DNA of 5,307 bases from Muribaculaceae bacterium (GCA_029060585.1 JAIDTS010000225.1:1-5307); one strand, 5' to 3'; positions 1-5,307 are shown, numbered from the stretch's first letter. The notes: generated by a model not told the origin, from the sequence alone. Numbers and translations: made by a program.

Positions 1-461
1 AGAATGAGCACACCTGCAAGTCCCATAAGCACGCCTCCTACCTTAAGCCAGGTCATCCTGAAATGAAGAAATATAGCAGCCAAAAGCATCGTAAGAACAG
101 GAGTCAACGAACACATTACCGCGGAATCCACCGGATCCGTAAGTCCAACCCCTATAATATAGAGACCCTGATTCGCGCTAATGATGAGCACGGAGCAGAG
201 AATCAGTTTCCATATATCCTTACGCTCTATTCTCTGCCGTGTCTCAAACGATTTAGGCAGAATCCCCGTAAAAAGAAGGAACAGCAACGCACCTCCCGTA
301 ATCCTGATACCTGAGAGAGCGAGCGACGTGATGGCACCTGAAAGAAGCACCATCTTCGACACCGGGGCAACCACACCCCAACCTATATTGGCGAGAAGGA
401 GCGCAAGATGCGCGAGGCGCACCTCCCGCCTCCCATTGACCGCATTATCCGTATTATCCAT
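1..461 (-). CDS. EamA/DMT-family membrane transporter, N-terminal part (C-terminus beyond left edge)
   Basis: The minus strand is open from an ATG at 461-459 to the left edge, giving 153 whole codons with no stop. The protein is strongly hydrophobic, with about five predicted membrane spans near residues 16-36, 44-66, 84-104, 110-132 and 137-153. This matches the first five-helix EamA domain. Family-like features are the first-helix segment NIGWGVVAPVSKMVL (25-39), the segment around SLTPVLTMLLAAIFL (118-132), and the basic-Trp turn into the next helix, TWLKVGGVLMGLAGV (137-151). Complete members have about 290-300 residues and ten helices, so roughly half is missing. Members of the drug/metabolite transporter superfamily sit in the inner membrane and export amino acids, metabolites or drugs; the substrate cannot be read from sequence. 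No Shine-Dalgarno site is visible, as is usual in Bacteroidetes. The gene is divergent from the ATPase gene at 535. The family call is secure; the substrate is unknown. Confidence 0.88.
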   Translation of the reverse strand, partial: MDNTDNAVNGRREVRLAHLALLLANIGWGVVAPVSKMVLLSGAITSLALSGIRITGGALLFLLFTGILPKSFETRQRIERKDIWKLILCSVLIISANQGLYIIGVGLTDPVDSAVMCSLTPVLTMLLAAIFLHFRMTWLKVGGVLMGLAGVLI

Positions 462-469
462 TATGTCTA

Positions 470-477
470 CAAAATTA
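470..477 (-). promoter_or_regulatory. Possible -7 box for the EamA gene
   Basis: Read on the minus strand, 477 to 470 is TAATTTTG, a full match to the Bacteroidetes -7 consensus TAnnTTTG. It lies only 8 bp upstream of the ATG at 461, so the mRNA would be almost leaderless. No TTTG or TTG -33 element is present 19-21 bp further upstream. This makes it a weak candidate, and another promoter or a later start codon is possible. Confidence 0.25.
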
Positions 478-485
478 ATAAAAAA

Positions 486-517
486 TTTGTACATATCGGA
501 TTTTAAGGTTATATTTG
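486..517 (+). promoter_or_regulatory. Bacteroidetes-type promoter of the ATPase gene
   Basis: A -33 TTTG element at 486-489 and a -7 box TATATTTG at 510-517 are separated by 20 bp. This fits the Bacteroides consensus (TTTG, about 19-21 bp, TAnnTTTG) with no mismatch. Transcription should begin near 521-524, leaving a leader of only 11-14 nt before the ATG at 535. The promoter sits inside the longer open reading frame that extends upstream, and this is the main reason for choosing 535 as the start codon. The lower half of the 73-bp divergent region overlaps the putative minus-strand EamA promoter. Confidence 0.75.
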
Positions 518-534
518 CATTAAAATACTTGATT

Positions 535-2091
535 ATGGAGAATTCACGCTCATACCCAATCGGACAACAGGATTTCAAAAAACTACGTGAGAACGGTTCT
601 GTATATGTAGATAAGACTTACTTCATAGAAAAAATCGCATGTAACAGCAGCATGTATTTTTTCCTTGCCCGTCCGCGCCGGTTTGGCAAGAGCCTCTTTT
701 TATCCACCCTGCAGTATTTCTTCGAAGGACAGCGCGACCTGTTCAAGGATCTATACATCGACTCTATAGATTGGGAATGGAAGAAGCATCCGGTGCTCCG
801 ACTTGACCTTAACGTTGAGAAATATACAGAACGTGGAATGCTCGACAGTGTACTCGATAATTACTTCAAAGTCTGGGAAAAACAATATGGAGTGAAGTTC
901 ATTGCCGAAACGCTTTCTGCAAGATTCGCCAATATCATAAAGGCCGCTCATGAAAGCACTGGTCTCGGAGTCGTGGTCCTCGTAGATGAGTACGACAAAC
1001 CCCTTGTCGGGAATCTAAACAACGACGAGAATTTCGAACATTACCGCGCCAAGCTGGCATCAGTCTACTCCAACTTCAAAAGCTCCGCCGAGCATCTCCG
1101 GCTCGTGTTCCTCACCGGAGTGAGCCGTTTCAGTAAGCTCAGCGTATTCTCCGACCTCAATAACCTCAATGACATTACATTTGACAATGACTTTGCGGAT
1201 ATCTGCGGAATAACAGATGAAGAACTTCCAGCTAACTTTGAGACAGGAATAAAGGCTCTTGCCGAGATGAATGGGATTTCCTTAGAAAATGCTTTCAATC
1301 TGCTTAAGCAAAACTATGATGGATATAGGTTCGCAAAATACGGCAGTCCGATCTACAATCCCTGGTCTGTTCTCAACTGCCTGTCTAAGAGAGATCTCCA
1401 AAACTACTGGAGTCTTACGGGCAAACCTACGATCATTGCTGAGGTTTTGAAGAATACGGATGCGGATCTTGAAAAAACACTCAACTCTCGAGTCCCTTTC
1501 CGGAAACTCGCCGGTCTTGATCTGCAGAACGCTGATCCAACCGCGCTTTTGTATCAGACCGGCTACCTTACTATCAAGCACTATGAATCTTCAACTGATA
1601 CGGTGACTCTTGGAGTGCCTAATAAGGAAGTCAAGGAGTCGCTTTTCGACGAACTTCTGCCGTTCTACGTCAAAGTCAAGCGTGGACAATCCTCCGGAGT
1701 AGTATTCGACATCATTGATGATTTAAGAGAAGGGCTACCTGATAAAATGTTGAAGGATCTCGATATTTTCCTATCCGGCATTCCTTACGATATGAAGATG
1801 GACGATGAGAACAACCTACATAATGCCATCTACATACTCCTGACGCTTATCGGAGTTGAGACTGAGACCGAGGTCCACACTTCCGACGGCAGGATTGATC
1901 TTATCGTGAAGACTTCACGCTTCATCTATATCATCGAATTGAAATTCGATAAGACAGCACAGGAAGCAATGGACCAGATAGAGGAAAAACAATATGCCCT
2001 TCCCTACGCCAACGACCCACGCCGTCTCTTCAAAATCGGCCTCAACTTCTCCACTGCCTCCCGCCACCTCGATCCCCCAATAATCCGATAA
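535..2091 (+). CDS. AAA-ATPase-like protein with C-terminal PD-(D/E)XK nuclease-like domain (DUF1703 family)
   Basis: This 518-residue protein has the usual length and layout of the AAA-ATPase_like/DUF1703 family. The N-terminus carries the family signature IGQQDFKKLRENG..YVDKTYFI (about 9-31). An unusual Walker A, ARPRRFGKSL (45-54), follows, then Walker B VVVLVDEYD (146-154). A sensor-like strand is VFLTGVSRFS (191-200), followed by YNPWSVLNCL (274-283). The C-terminal domain has GRIDLIV (452-458, Asp455) and IIELKFD (466-472, Glu468 and Lys470), the expected PD-(D/E)XK catalytic core. Downstream come the helix residues Ala477, Gln481 and Lys485 and the ending IGLNFS (501-506). All predicted catalytic residues look intact. 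The family is strongly expanded in gut Bacteroidetes, and its cellular role is unknown; DNA processing or defence is only a guess. The reading frame is open upstream to 181, but 535 is preferred because the promoter lies at 486-517 and family members begin close to this point. Confidence 0.93.
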   Translation: MENSRSYPIGQQDFKKLRENGSVYVDKTYFIEKIACNSSMYFFLARPRRFGKSLFLSTLQYFFEGQRDLFKDLYIDSIDWEWKKHPVLRLDLNVEKYTERGMLDSVLDNYFKVWEKQYGVKFIAETLSARFANIIKAAHESTGLGVVVLVDEYDKPLVGNLNNDENFEHYRAKLASVYSNFKSSAEHLRLVFLTGVSRFSKLSVFSDLNNLNDITFDNDFADICGITDEELPANFETGIKALAEMNGISLENAFNLLKQNYDGYRFAKYGSPIYNPWSVLNCLSKRDLQNYWSLTGKPTIIAEVLKNTDADLEKTLNSRVPFRKLAGLDLQNADPTALLYQTGYLTIKHYESSTDTVTLGVPNKEVKESLFDELLPFYVKVKRGQSSGVVFDIIDDLREGLPDKMLKDLDIFLSGIPYDMKMDDENNLHNAIYILLTLIGVETETEVHTSDGRIDLIVKTSRFIYIIELKFDKTAQEAMDQIEEKQYALPYANDPRRLFKIGLNFSTASRHLDPPIIR

Positions 2092-2144
2092 ATGAAACTT
2101 CCGAATCGAGAATACCAATAATTCCAGTCATTAGAAATCCAACA

Positions 2145-2744
2145 ATGAAGGAACTTAAAGCCCTATTGAAGAATGAATGCGACATGAAGATTGATGACGA
2201 TGTTCTCGATCTTTTTCTATCGCGTGCCGAGAGCGTAACAGTCGCTTCCATGAAGTGTTTTGTAGAAGCGGGTACCTATTCCCCTTACATGTGGATAATA
2301 AAAAGTGGAATAGTAAGAGTTGTGGACATGAATGGAGACAAGGAACGTACCATAGCCTTCGGCCTCCCGGGAACCGTCTTTACGCTTAAACACTCCTTTG
2401 TCAAGGGACTCCCCTCATATTATGAACTATGGTCATGCTGCGAGTGCGAGCTGCTTAGAGTTTCGCGCCATGATTTCGACGCCCTGATGCGCGAATCCCA
2501 CAGGTTTGCGATATGGATGTTCCATCTCATGATGGAAGAACTGTTCTATCAGGAAAAGAAAAATTCCTCAGTCGCCAACGGTCCTGCCAAAGACAGATTC
2601 GAGGCCCTGTTTCGGCATCGCCCTGAGATCATTGAGAAAGTGCAGCAGAAAGATATCGCTTCCTATCTCGGTGTCTCACCTGAATACCTTTGTCGTCTGA
2701 AACGAAAGATGTCTTCAAAAAAGACGAAAAATCTATTGAATTGA
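2145..2744 (+). CDS. Crp/Fnr-family transcriptional regulator
   Basis: The protein has 199 residues, slightly shorter than typical Crp/Fnr proteins. An N-terminal cyclic-nucleotide-binding-like beta-barrel spans about 15-110, including YMWIIKSGIVRVV (48-60). A dimerisation helix follows (about 110-138), then a C-terminal winged-helix HTH with QQKDIASYLGVSPEYLCRLK (167-186). In the recognition helix, Glu180, Cys183 and Arg184 align with FNR Glu209, Ser212 and Arg213, which read TTGAT half-sites. The cAMP-pocket pattern (GE..R[ST]A) is absent, and there is no FNR-type N-terminal cysteine cluster. The ligand is therefore probably neither cAMP nor an Fe-S cluster bound in FNR fashion. The gene starts 53 bp after the ATPase stop. 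No terminator and no consensus -7 box are visible in that gap, so it may be read from the ATPase promoter. A palindromic operator-like site overlaps its stop codon. Confidence 0.92.
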   Translation: MKELKALLKNECDMKIDDDVLDLFLSRAESVTVASMKCFVEAGTYSPYMWIIKSGIVRVVDMNGDKERTIAFGLPGTVFTLKHSFVKGLPSYYELWSCCECELLRVSRHDFDALMRESHRFAIWMFHLMMEELFYQEKKNSSVANGPAKDRFEALFRHRPEIIEKVQQKDIASYLGVSPEYLCRLKRKMSSKKTKNLLN

Positions 2745-2754
2745 CATAGGTCAA
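2741..2754. promoter_or_regulatory. Putative Crp/Fnr-type operator, TTGAC-N4-GTCAA
   Basis: This is a perfect 5-4-5 inverted repeat, TTGAC ATAG GTCAA. It has the same geometry as the FNR box TTGAT-N4-ATCAA and the related TTGAC/GTCAA boxes of Dnr/Nnr-type regulators. It includes the TGA stop codon (2742-2744) of the Crp/Fnr gene. Its centre at 2747.5 lies about 41-43 bp upstream of the start predicted from the -7 box at 2777-2784. That is the class II activator position known for CRP and FNR. The regulator encoded immediately upstream is the obvious candidate to bind it. The palindrome is seen directly; the binding is inferred. Confidence 0.6.
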
Positions 2755-2776
2755 CCATAGAGAAGGAATCTGTTGC

Positions 2777-2784
2777 TAAATTTG
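2777..2784 (+). promoter_or_regulatory. -7 box of the LRR gene promoter (TAAATTTG)
   Basis: TAAATTTG matches the Bacteroidetes -7 consensus TAnnTTTG exactly. No TTTG or TTG -33 element occurs 19-21 bp upstream (that stretch reads AACCATAG or similar), which suggests the promoter needs an activator. The palindrome at 2741-2754 is suitably placed for one. Transcription starting near 2788-2791 would give a leader of about 70 nt before the ATG at 2860. Confidence 0.6.
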
Positions 2785-2859
2785 CATCATTCCCACAAAA
2801 CAGACATTATTCTGCAACATGGAAAGATAAAAGATTGTAATATTTTCAAACTTAAATCT

Positions 2860-4740
2860 ATGATGAATTTCAACAGGACCTTCAGCCGCCGTACGCTCTC
2901 TTGTCTCTGCGTAGCGGCAATTTCTTCGGGGTTTGCTCTTGCAGAGCAAAAAAGCGTCACTCTTCAGGAAGCGGGGACGATTGCCAGTCTGATTACTCCC
3001 GAAGAAATGTATAATATAACGGAACTGATCGTAGCCGGACCTATCAATGGCACCGACATACTTTTCATCCGCGACATGCTTGGAAGAGGTTCCTACGGAA
3101 GCCAGACCGACGGAAAGCTGGAATCGCTTGACCTGACAGATGCCAAAATCGTTGAGGGAGGTGAATCTTATATCTATTCCGGCAATTTCACTGAAACCGA
3201 TGTCATAGGCAACAGCATGTTTGATTACTGCGAAAACCTAAAGCATCTCAAGCTTCCTGCGAATATCACGGAAATAGGCAGCGGTGCTTTCTATCACTGC
3301 AGCTCGCTGGAGGGTATCGACCTTCCCGAGACGTTGACCACAATATACTCCAATGCCTTCTTCTATGCGGAATCTATACCGGAGATTTCGATTCCGAAAA
3401 ACGTAAAGTTCATAGACGAAGCGGTATTCTGCGGATGTGCAAGTCTCAAATCGTTCTCTGTTGATCCCGAAAACGATAGTTTCAGCGCAGTAGACGGAAT
3501 GCTTTGCGATAAGGACGGAAAAGTCATTCTTGCGTTCCCGGGAGGTCGCATAGGAGACTATTCCGTTGCAGAAGGATTTGTTGAAATCGCACCTGCCGCC
3601 TTCAATGAATGCCTTATTTCATCAGTCACTCTCCCGGAAGGAATCGTTAAGATCGGTGACGCAGCATTCTCGAATTCATATTCACTTGAATCAATATGGC
3701 TGCCAAACTCCTTGATGGAAATTGAAAGCAATATGTTCACATGGTGCGACAAACTTAGCAGCATACATTTTCCGGAAAATCTTGAAACCATCAAAGAACG
3801 TGCATTCCTGCGCTGCGGCTCAATTTCATCAGTGATGCTTCCCGCAAGCGTAAAGACTATTGAAGATAGGGTATTCGCAAATTGCGGTAACCTTGAATCC
3901 GTAACACTCAGTTCCTCCCTTGAATCGTTCGGCATCGATGTGTTCATATCCGACAAAAAATTGACTGCAATCACAGTGCCTGAAGACAACAAGTATTTCT
4001 CTGAAGTCGACGGCGTGCTCTTCAATGCCGACCGTTCCATCCTTATAAAGTGTCCGGAAGGAAAGGCAGGGGAATTAACAGTGCCGGAAGAGGTTAAGGA
4101 AATTCTCGACGAGGCTTTCTACAACTGTGCCGAGCTGACCTCAGTCTGCATGGCACATAATGTCGAGACCATCGGTTCAAGCGCTTTCAGTGGCTGCACT
4201 TCCTTAGAATCAGTGCTTCTGAGCGAAAAGATAGCTGCGATTCCCGTATATCTCTTTGAAAGTTGCACCAATCTGAAGTCCGTCAATTTAGGCAACGTTG
4301 TGGAATCCATCGACGATTATGCCTTCAGCGGATGCTCTCATTTGGACAAAATCACATTCCCTGCATCACTGAAGACAATTGGCTCTGACGCTTTCTCTTA
4401 TTGCTCATCCCTTGCCGAGATAACGGCTGAAGGCGAAGTGCCCCCCGTATGCACCACTGCATATACTTTCTACGGATTGGATACCGCCAACATCATACTG
4501 AATGTGCCTGCATCAGCCGTTGATGCATATCGTGCAGACGAGACATGGAGTAAATTCAATATTTGTGGTGGAAGCGATGTTCACAACGTTGAGTATTCAG
4601 AAGGCAATATAAACGTATATACTCTCGAAGGCAATGAAATCTATACTAATGTGAATCCGGCAACAATTGAACTTCCCGCGGGTATCTATATCTTCAGAGA
4701 TCACTCAAACGGCACCTCACATAAGATTCTAATAAAATAA
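2860..4740 (+). CDS. Secreted BspA-like leucine-rich-repeat protein with T9SS-like C-terminal tail
   Basis: The protein has 626 residues from the ATG at 2860; the adjacent ATG at 2863 would give 625. A Sec signal peptide covers 1-28: basic SRR at 9-11, a hydrophobic core, and an ALA cleavage site before Glu29. There is no lipobox, so it is not a lipoprotein. Residues 30-115 form an N-terminal segment common to Bacteroidales LRR proteins, including ELIVAGPINGTDILFIRDM (55-73). Residues 118-520 are an LRR_5 (BspA-type) array. The segment LNVPASAVDAYRADETWSKF (547-566) is a linker commonly found after such arrays. The tail (about 584-626), with NVYTLEG, LPAGIYIF and HKILIK, resembles a type A T9SS sorting domain. 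BspA-like proteins act at the cell surface in adhesion or binding; the partner here is unknown. A TTG at 2773 would extend the frame by 29 codons but overlaps the -7 box and would bury the signal peptide. The gene ends at a strong terminator. Confidence 0.93.
   Translation: MMNFNRTFSRRTLSCLCVAAISSGFALAEQKSVTLQEAGTIASLITPEEMYNITELIVAGPINGTDILFIRDMLGRGSYGSQTDGKLESLDLTDAKIVEGGESYIYSGNFTETDVIGNSMFDYCENLKHLKLPANITEIGSGAFYHCSSLEGIDLPETLTTIYSNAFFYAESIPEISIPKNVKFIDEAVFCGCASLKSFSVDPENDSFSAVDGMLCDKDGKVILAFPGGRIGDYSVAEGFVEIAPAAFNECLISSVTLPEGIVKIGDAAFSNSYSLESIWLPNSLMEIESNMFTWCDKLSSIHFPENLETIKERAFLRCGSISSVMLPASVKTIEDRVFANCGNLESVTLSSSLESFGIDVFISDKKLTAITVPEDNKYFSEVDGVLFNADRSILIKCPEGKAGELTVPEEVKEILDEAFYNCAELTSVCMAHNVETIGSSAFSGCTSLESVLLSEKIAAIPVYLFESCTNLKSVNLGNVVESIDDYAFSGCSHLDKITFPASLKTIGSDAFSYCSSLAEITAEGEVPPVCTTAYTFYGLDTANIILNVPASAVDAYRADETWSKFNICGGSDVHNVEYSEGNINVYTLEGNEIYTNVNPATIELPAGIYIFRDHSNGTSHKILIK
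3211..4419 (+). repeat. LRR_5 repeat array with 23-residue period and two 58-residue units
   Basis: This is a protein-level repeat within the LRR gene (residues 118-520). The conserved Phe of the AF..C motif falls at residues 121, 144, 167, 190, 248, 270, 293, 316, 339, 362, 420, 443, 466, 489 and 512. The spacing is 23 residues (once 22), apart from two units of exactly 58 residues at 190-248 and 362-420. The two long units share FS.VDG.L...D...I...P.G..G...V.E...EI...AF..C, so they are copies of one longer repeat type. The consensus of the short unit is roughly L.SV.LP.SL.TIG..AFSGCS. Confidence 0.9.
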
Positions 4741-4764
4741 TATTCCGAACGCTGTCATACAATG

Positions 4765-4804
4765 CCGCGTCTGATCACTTGTTATCAGGCGCGGTCTTAT
4801 TTAT
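4765..4804 (+). terminator. Rho-independent-like terminator after the LRR gene
   Basis: An 11-bp stem pairs CCGCGTCTGAT (4765-4775) with ATCAGGCGCGG (4784-4794). It has one T-G wobble pair and an 8-nt loop, and is followed by the T-rich tail TCTTATTTAT. It begins 25 bp after the LRR stop codon, as expected for the end of that transcript. The opposite strand lacks a T-tract, so it is mainly a plus-strand terminator. Confidence 0.85.
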
Positions 4805-5022
4805 CTCCGCTTTGCATAGGAATCATATCGGTCGGCCCATTCAGCGTGGACTTCATAGAGGTCGGCTAATAGGAACAATCACATATTTCTCGTTGGACTT
4901 TGTGTGTTTGACGTATGAACACACGGTGTAAGCTCATTGACGTGAAAGGAGGGGCGGCAACGTTGTTCGGCTGCGAGCATGGCCTTGCCAGAGGCACGGA
5001 TGTTTTCTCTATAGACTTGCTT
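4801..5022 (-). pseudogene. Possible remnant of a minus-strand gene (3' end), function unknown
   Basis: One minus-strand frame is open from 5022 down to a TAA at 4803-4801, except for a single TGA at 4881-4879. Its last residues, LLADLYEVHAEWADRYDSYA followed by KRR, look like a genuine protein C-terminus. They are rich in charged and aromatic residues and end in a basic cluster. A neighbouring minus-strand frame reads SNEKYVIVPIS (about 4900-4868), which also looks protein-like, so a frameshifted remnant is possible. I do not recognise the family. The stop codon lies in the tail of the plus-strand terminator. The codons are in register with the plus-strand ORF at 4915-5079, so one of the two may be a mere antisense shadow. 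Low confidence. Confidence 0.22.
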
Positions 5023-5079
5023 CTATCGTCGGGAGGGAACAAAGTCCGCAATGATAGATATCTTAAATCAAAAAGATGA
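4915..5079 (+). CDS. Hypothetical 54-residue ORF
   Basis: ATG at 4915, TGA at 5077-5079. The product begins MNTRCKLIDVKGGAATLFGC, has a hydrophobic stretch VFSIDLLLSSGG (30-41), and ends with basic YLKSKR. I do not recognise a family. The start codon lies inside the 7-bp inverted repeat at 4902-4924, and no ribosome-binding site is evident. It overlaps the next ORF (5051 onward) by 29 nt in the +1 frame. This could be translational coupling, the two halves of a frameshifted gene, or chance. It is also codon-aligned with the possible minus-strand remnant. Confidence 0.25.
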   Translation: MNTRCKLIDVKGGAATLFGCEHGLARGTDVFSIDLLLSSGGNKVRNDRYLKSKR

Positions 5080-5307
5080 GTTACGGAAATTCCCGTATCA
5101 CTGGAAAGGTCCGGTTGGTGTTCTGGATGTTTATGCTCCGGAATCGGTGCGCGAATTTCACTCCTTTTATTGGATAGTAATGCTCTGGTGTATCCAGCTG
5201 GCTAGACTCAGACCTCTGTTACAGAGCTCAGAACAGACAGATACGCACAGAAAAAACATGGTTCTCTTGTTCTCTGGTCTTAATAGTCACAACAGCTCAA
5301 TGGGACT
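5051..5307 (+). CDS. Hypothetical protein, open at the right edge (partial)
   Basis: The frame starts at ATG 5051 and has no stop through the window end (85 codons), starting MIDILNQKDELRKFPYHWKG. A purine-rich GGGAGGG at 5031-5037 could serve as a distant ribosome-binding site. The first ~32 residues, up to VLDVYAPES, look like normal protein. After about residue 33 (5147) the composition changes: Trp, Cys, Leu and Ser become frequent, rare AGA Arg codons appear, and small DNA hairpins accumulate. Either this is an unfamiliar protein, or the gene is interrupted near 5147 by non-coding DNA. I do not recognise the family. Confidence 0.35.
   Translation, partial: MIDILNQKDELRKFPYHWKGPVGVLDVYAPESVREFHSFYWIVMLWCIQLARLRPLLQSSEQTDTHRKNMVLLFSGLNSHNSSMG

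Larger units (their letters stand above)
4805..5307. other. Poorly explained right-hand region
   Basis: About 500 bp downstream of the terminator contain no gene I can name. Visible here are the minus-strand remnant, a 54-codon plus-strand ORF, an open plus-strand ORF from 5051, and some small hairpins. A perfect 7-bp inverted repeat, GTGTGTT/AACACAC, spans 4902-4924 around a 9-nt loop. A 6-bp inverted repeat, CTCTGT-T-ACAGAG, lies at 5214-5226. The overall look is of an accessory or decaying stretch, possibly with the start of a mobile element near 5147. Confidence 0.5.

Noticed and set aside
63..314. Plus-strand 83-residue ORF, basic and rich in Arg/Lys/Ser
   Set aside because: It lies wholly antisense to the clearly coding EamA gene and resembles no known protein; it is a shadow frame.
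181..534. Extending the ATPase gene upstream to an ATG at 181 (118 extra residues)
   Set aside because: The extension is antisense to the EamA gene and contains the ATPase promoter. Family members begin just before the conserved IG.QDF motif, which the 535 start provides.
2819..2830. Three-codon upstream ORF (ATG GAA AGA TAA) in the LRR leader
   Set aside because: Too short to judge, with no ribosome-binding site or sign of attenuation; likely chance.
2773..2859. TTG start at 2773 for the LRR gene
   Set aside because: It overlaps the -7 box at 2777-2784, so it would lie upstream of the transcript start. It would also put 29 residues in front of a well-formed signal peptide.
3558..4040. Minus-strand 160-residue ORF inside the LRR gene
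   Set aside because: Antisense to a strongly conserved repeat-coding region; its length follows from the regular codon pattern of the LRR repeats.
4866..5051. Minus-strand 61-residue ORF with many Pro and Ser residues
   Set aside because: No recognisable motif. The adjacent minus-strand frame ending at 4801 has the more protein-like C-terminus, so this frame was not called a gene.
1..5307. CRISPR array, tRNA, rRNA or intact insertion sequence
   Set aside because: No regularly spaced direct repeats, cloverleaf-like segments, rRNA signatures or transposase motifs were seen. The only regular repeats are the protein-level LRR units.

Overview
This window looks like part of a Bacteroidales chromosome, probably from a gut relative of Bacteroides, Prevotella or Muribaculaceae. 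The evidence is the Bacteroidetes-type promoters (TAnnTTTG -7 boxes, one with a well-spaced TTTG -33 element), the lack of strong Shine-Dalgarno sites, and the protein families. These families are a DUF1703-type AAA-ATPase/PD-(D/E)XK protein and a secreted BspA-like LRR protein with a T9SS-like C-terminal tail. The assignment comes from signature recognition only; no database was searched.

Layout. Positions 1-461 (minus) hold the N-terminal half of an EamA/DMT-family membrane transporter that runs off the left edge. A 73-bp divergent region (462-534) carries a near-ideal promoter reading rightward into the ATPase gene (535-2091). A Crp/Fnr-family regulator (2145-2744) follows after 53 bp with no visible terminator, so it may be co-transcribed with the ATPase. 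Next comes a secreted LRR protein (2860-4740), closed by a strong hairpin terminator (4765-4804). The last ~500 bp are poorly explained. They hold a possible decayed minus-strand gene end, a 54-codon plus-strand ORF, and a plus-strand ORF (from 5051) that is still open at the right edge and may be interrupted near 5147.

How the parts may work together. The most interesting signal is a perfect palindrome, TTGAC-N4-GTCAA (2741-2754), which overlaps the stop codon of the Crp/Fnr gene. It has the form of an FNR/Crp-family operator. Its centre lies about 41-43 bp upstream of the start predicted from the TAAATTTG -7 box (2777-2784) in front of the LRR gene. That promoter lacks a -33 element at the expected spacing. 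The regulator's recognition helix carries Glu and Arg at the positions FNR uses to read the TTGA half-site. Together this suggests a local circuit in which the regulator activates the surface LRR gene as a class II activator. This is inferred from sequence and untested.
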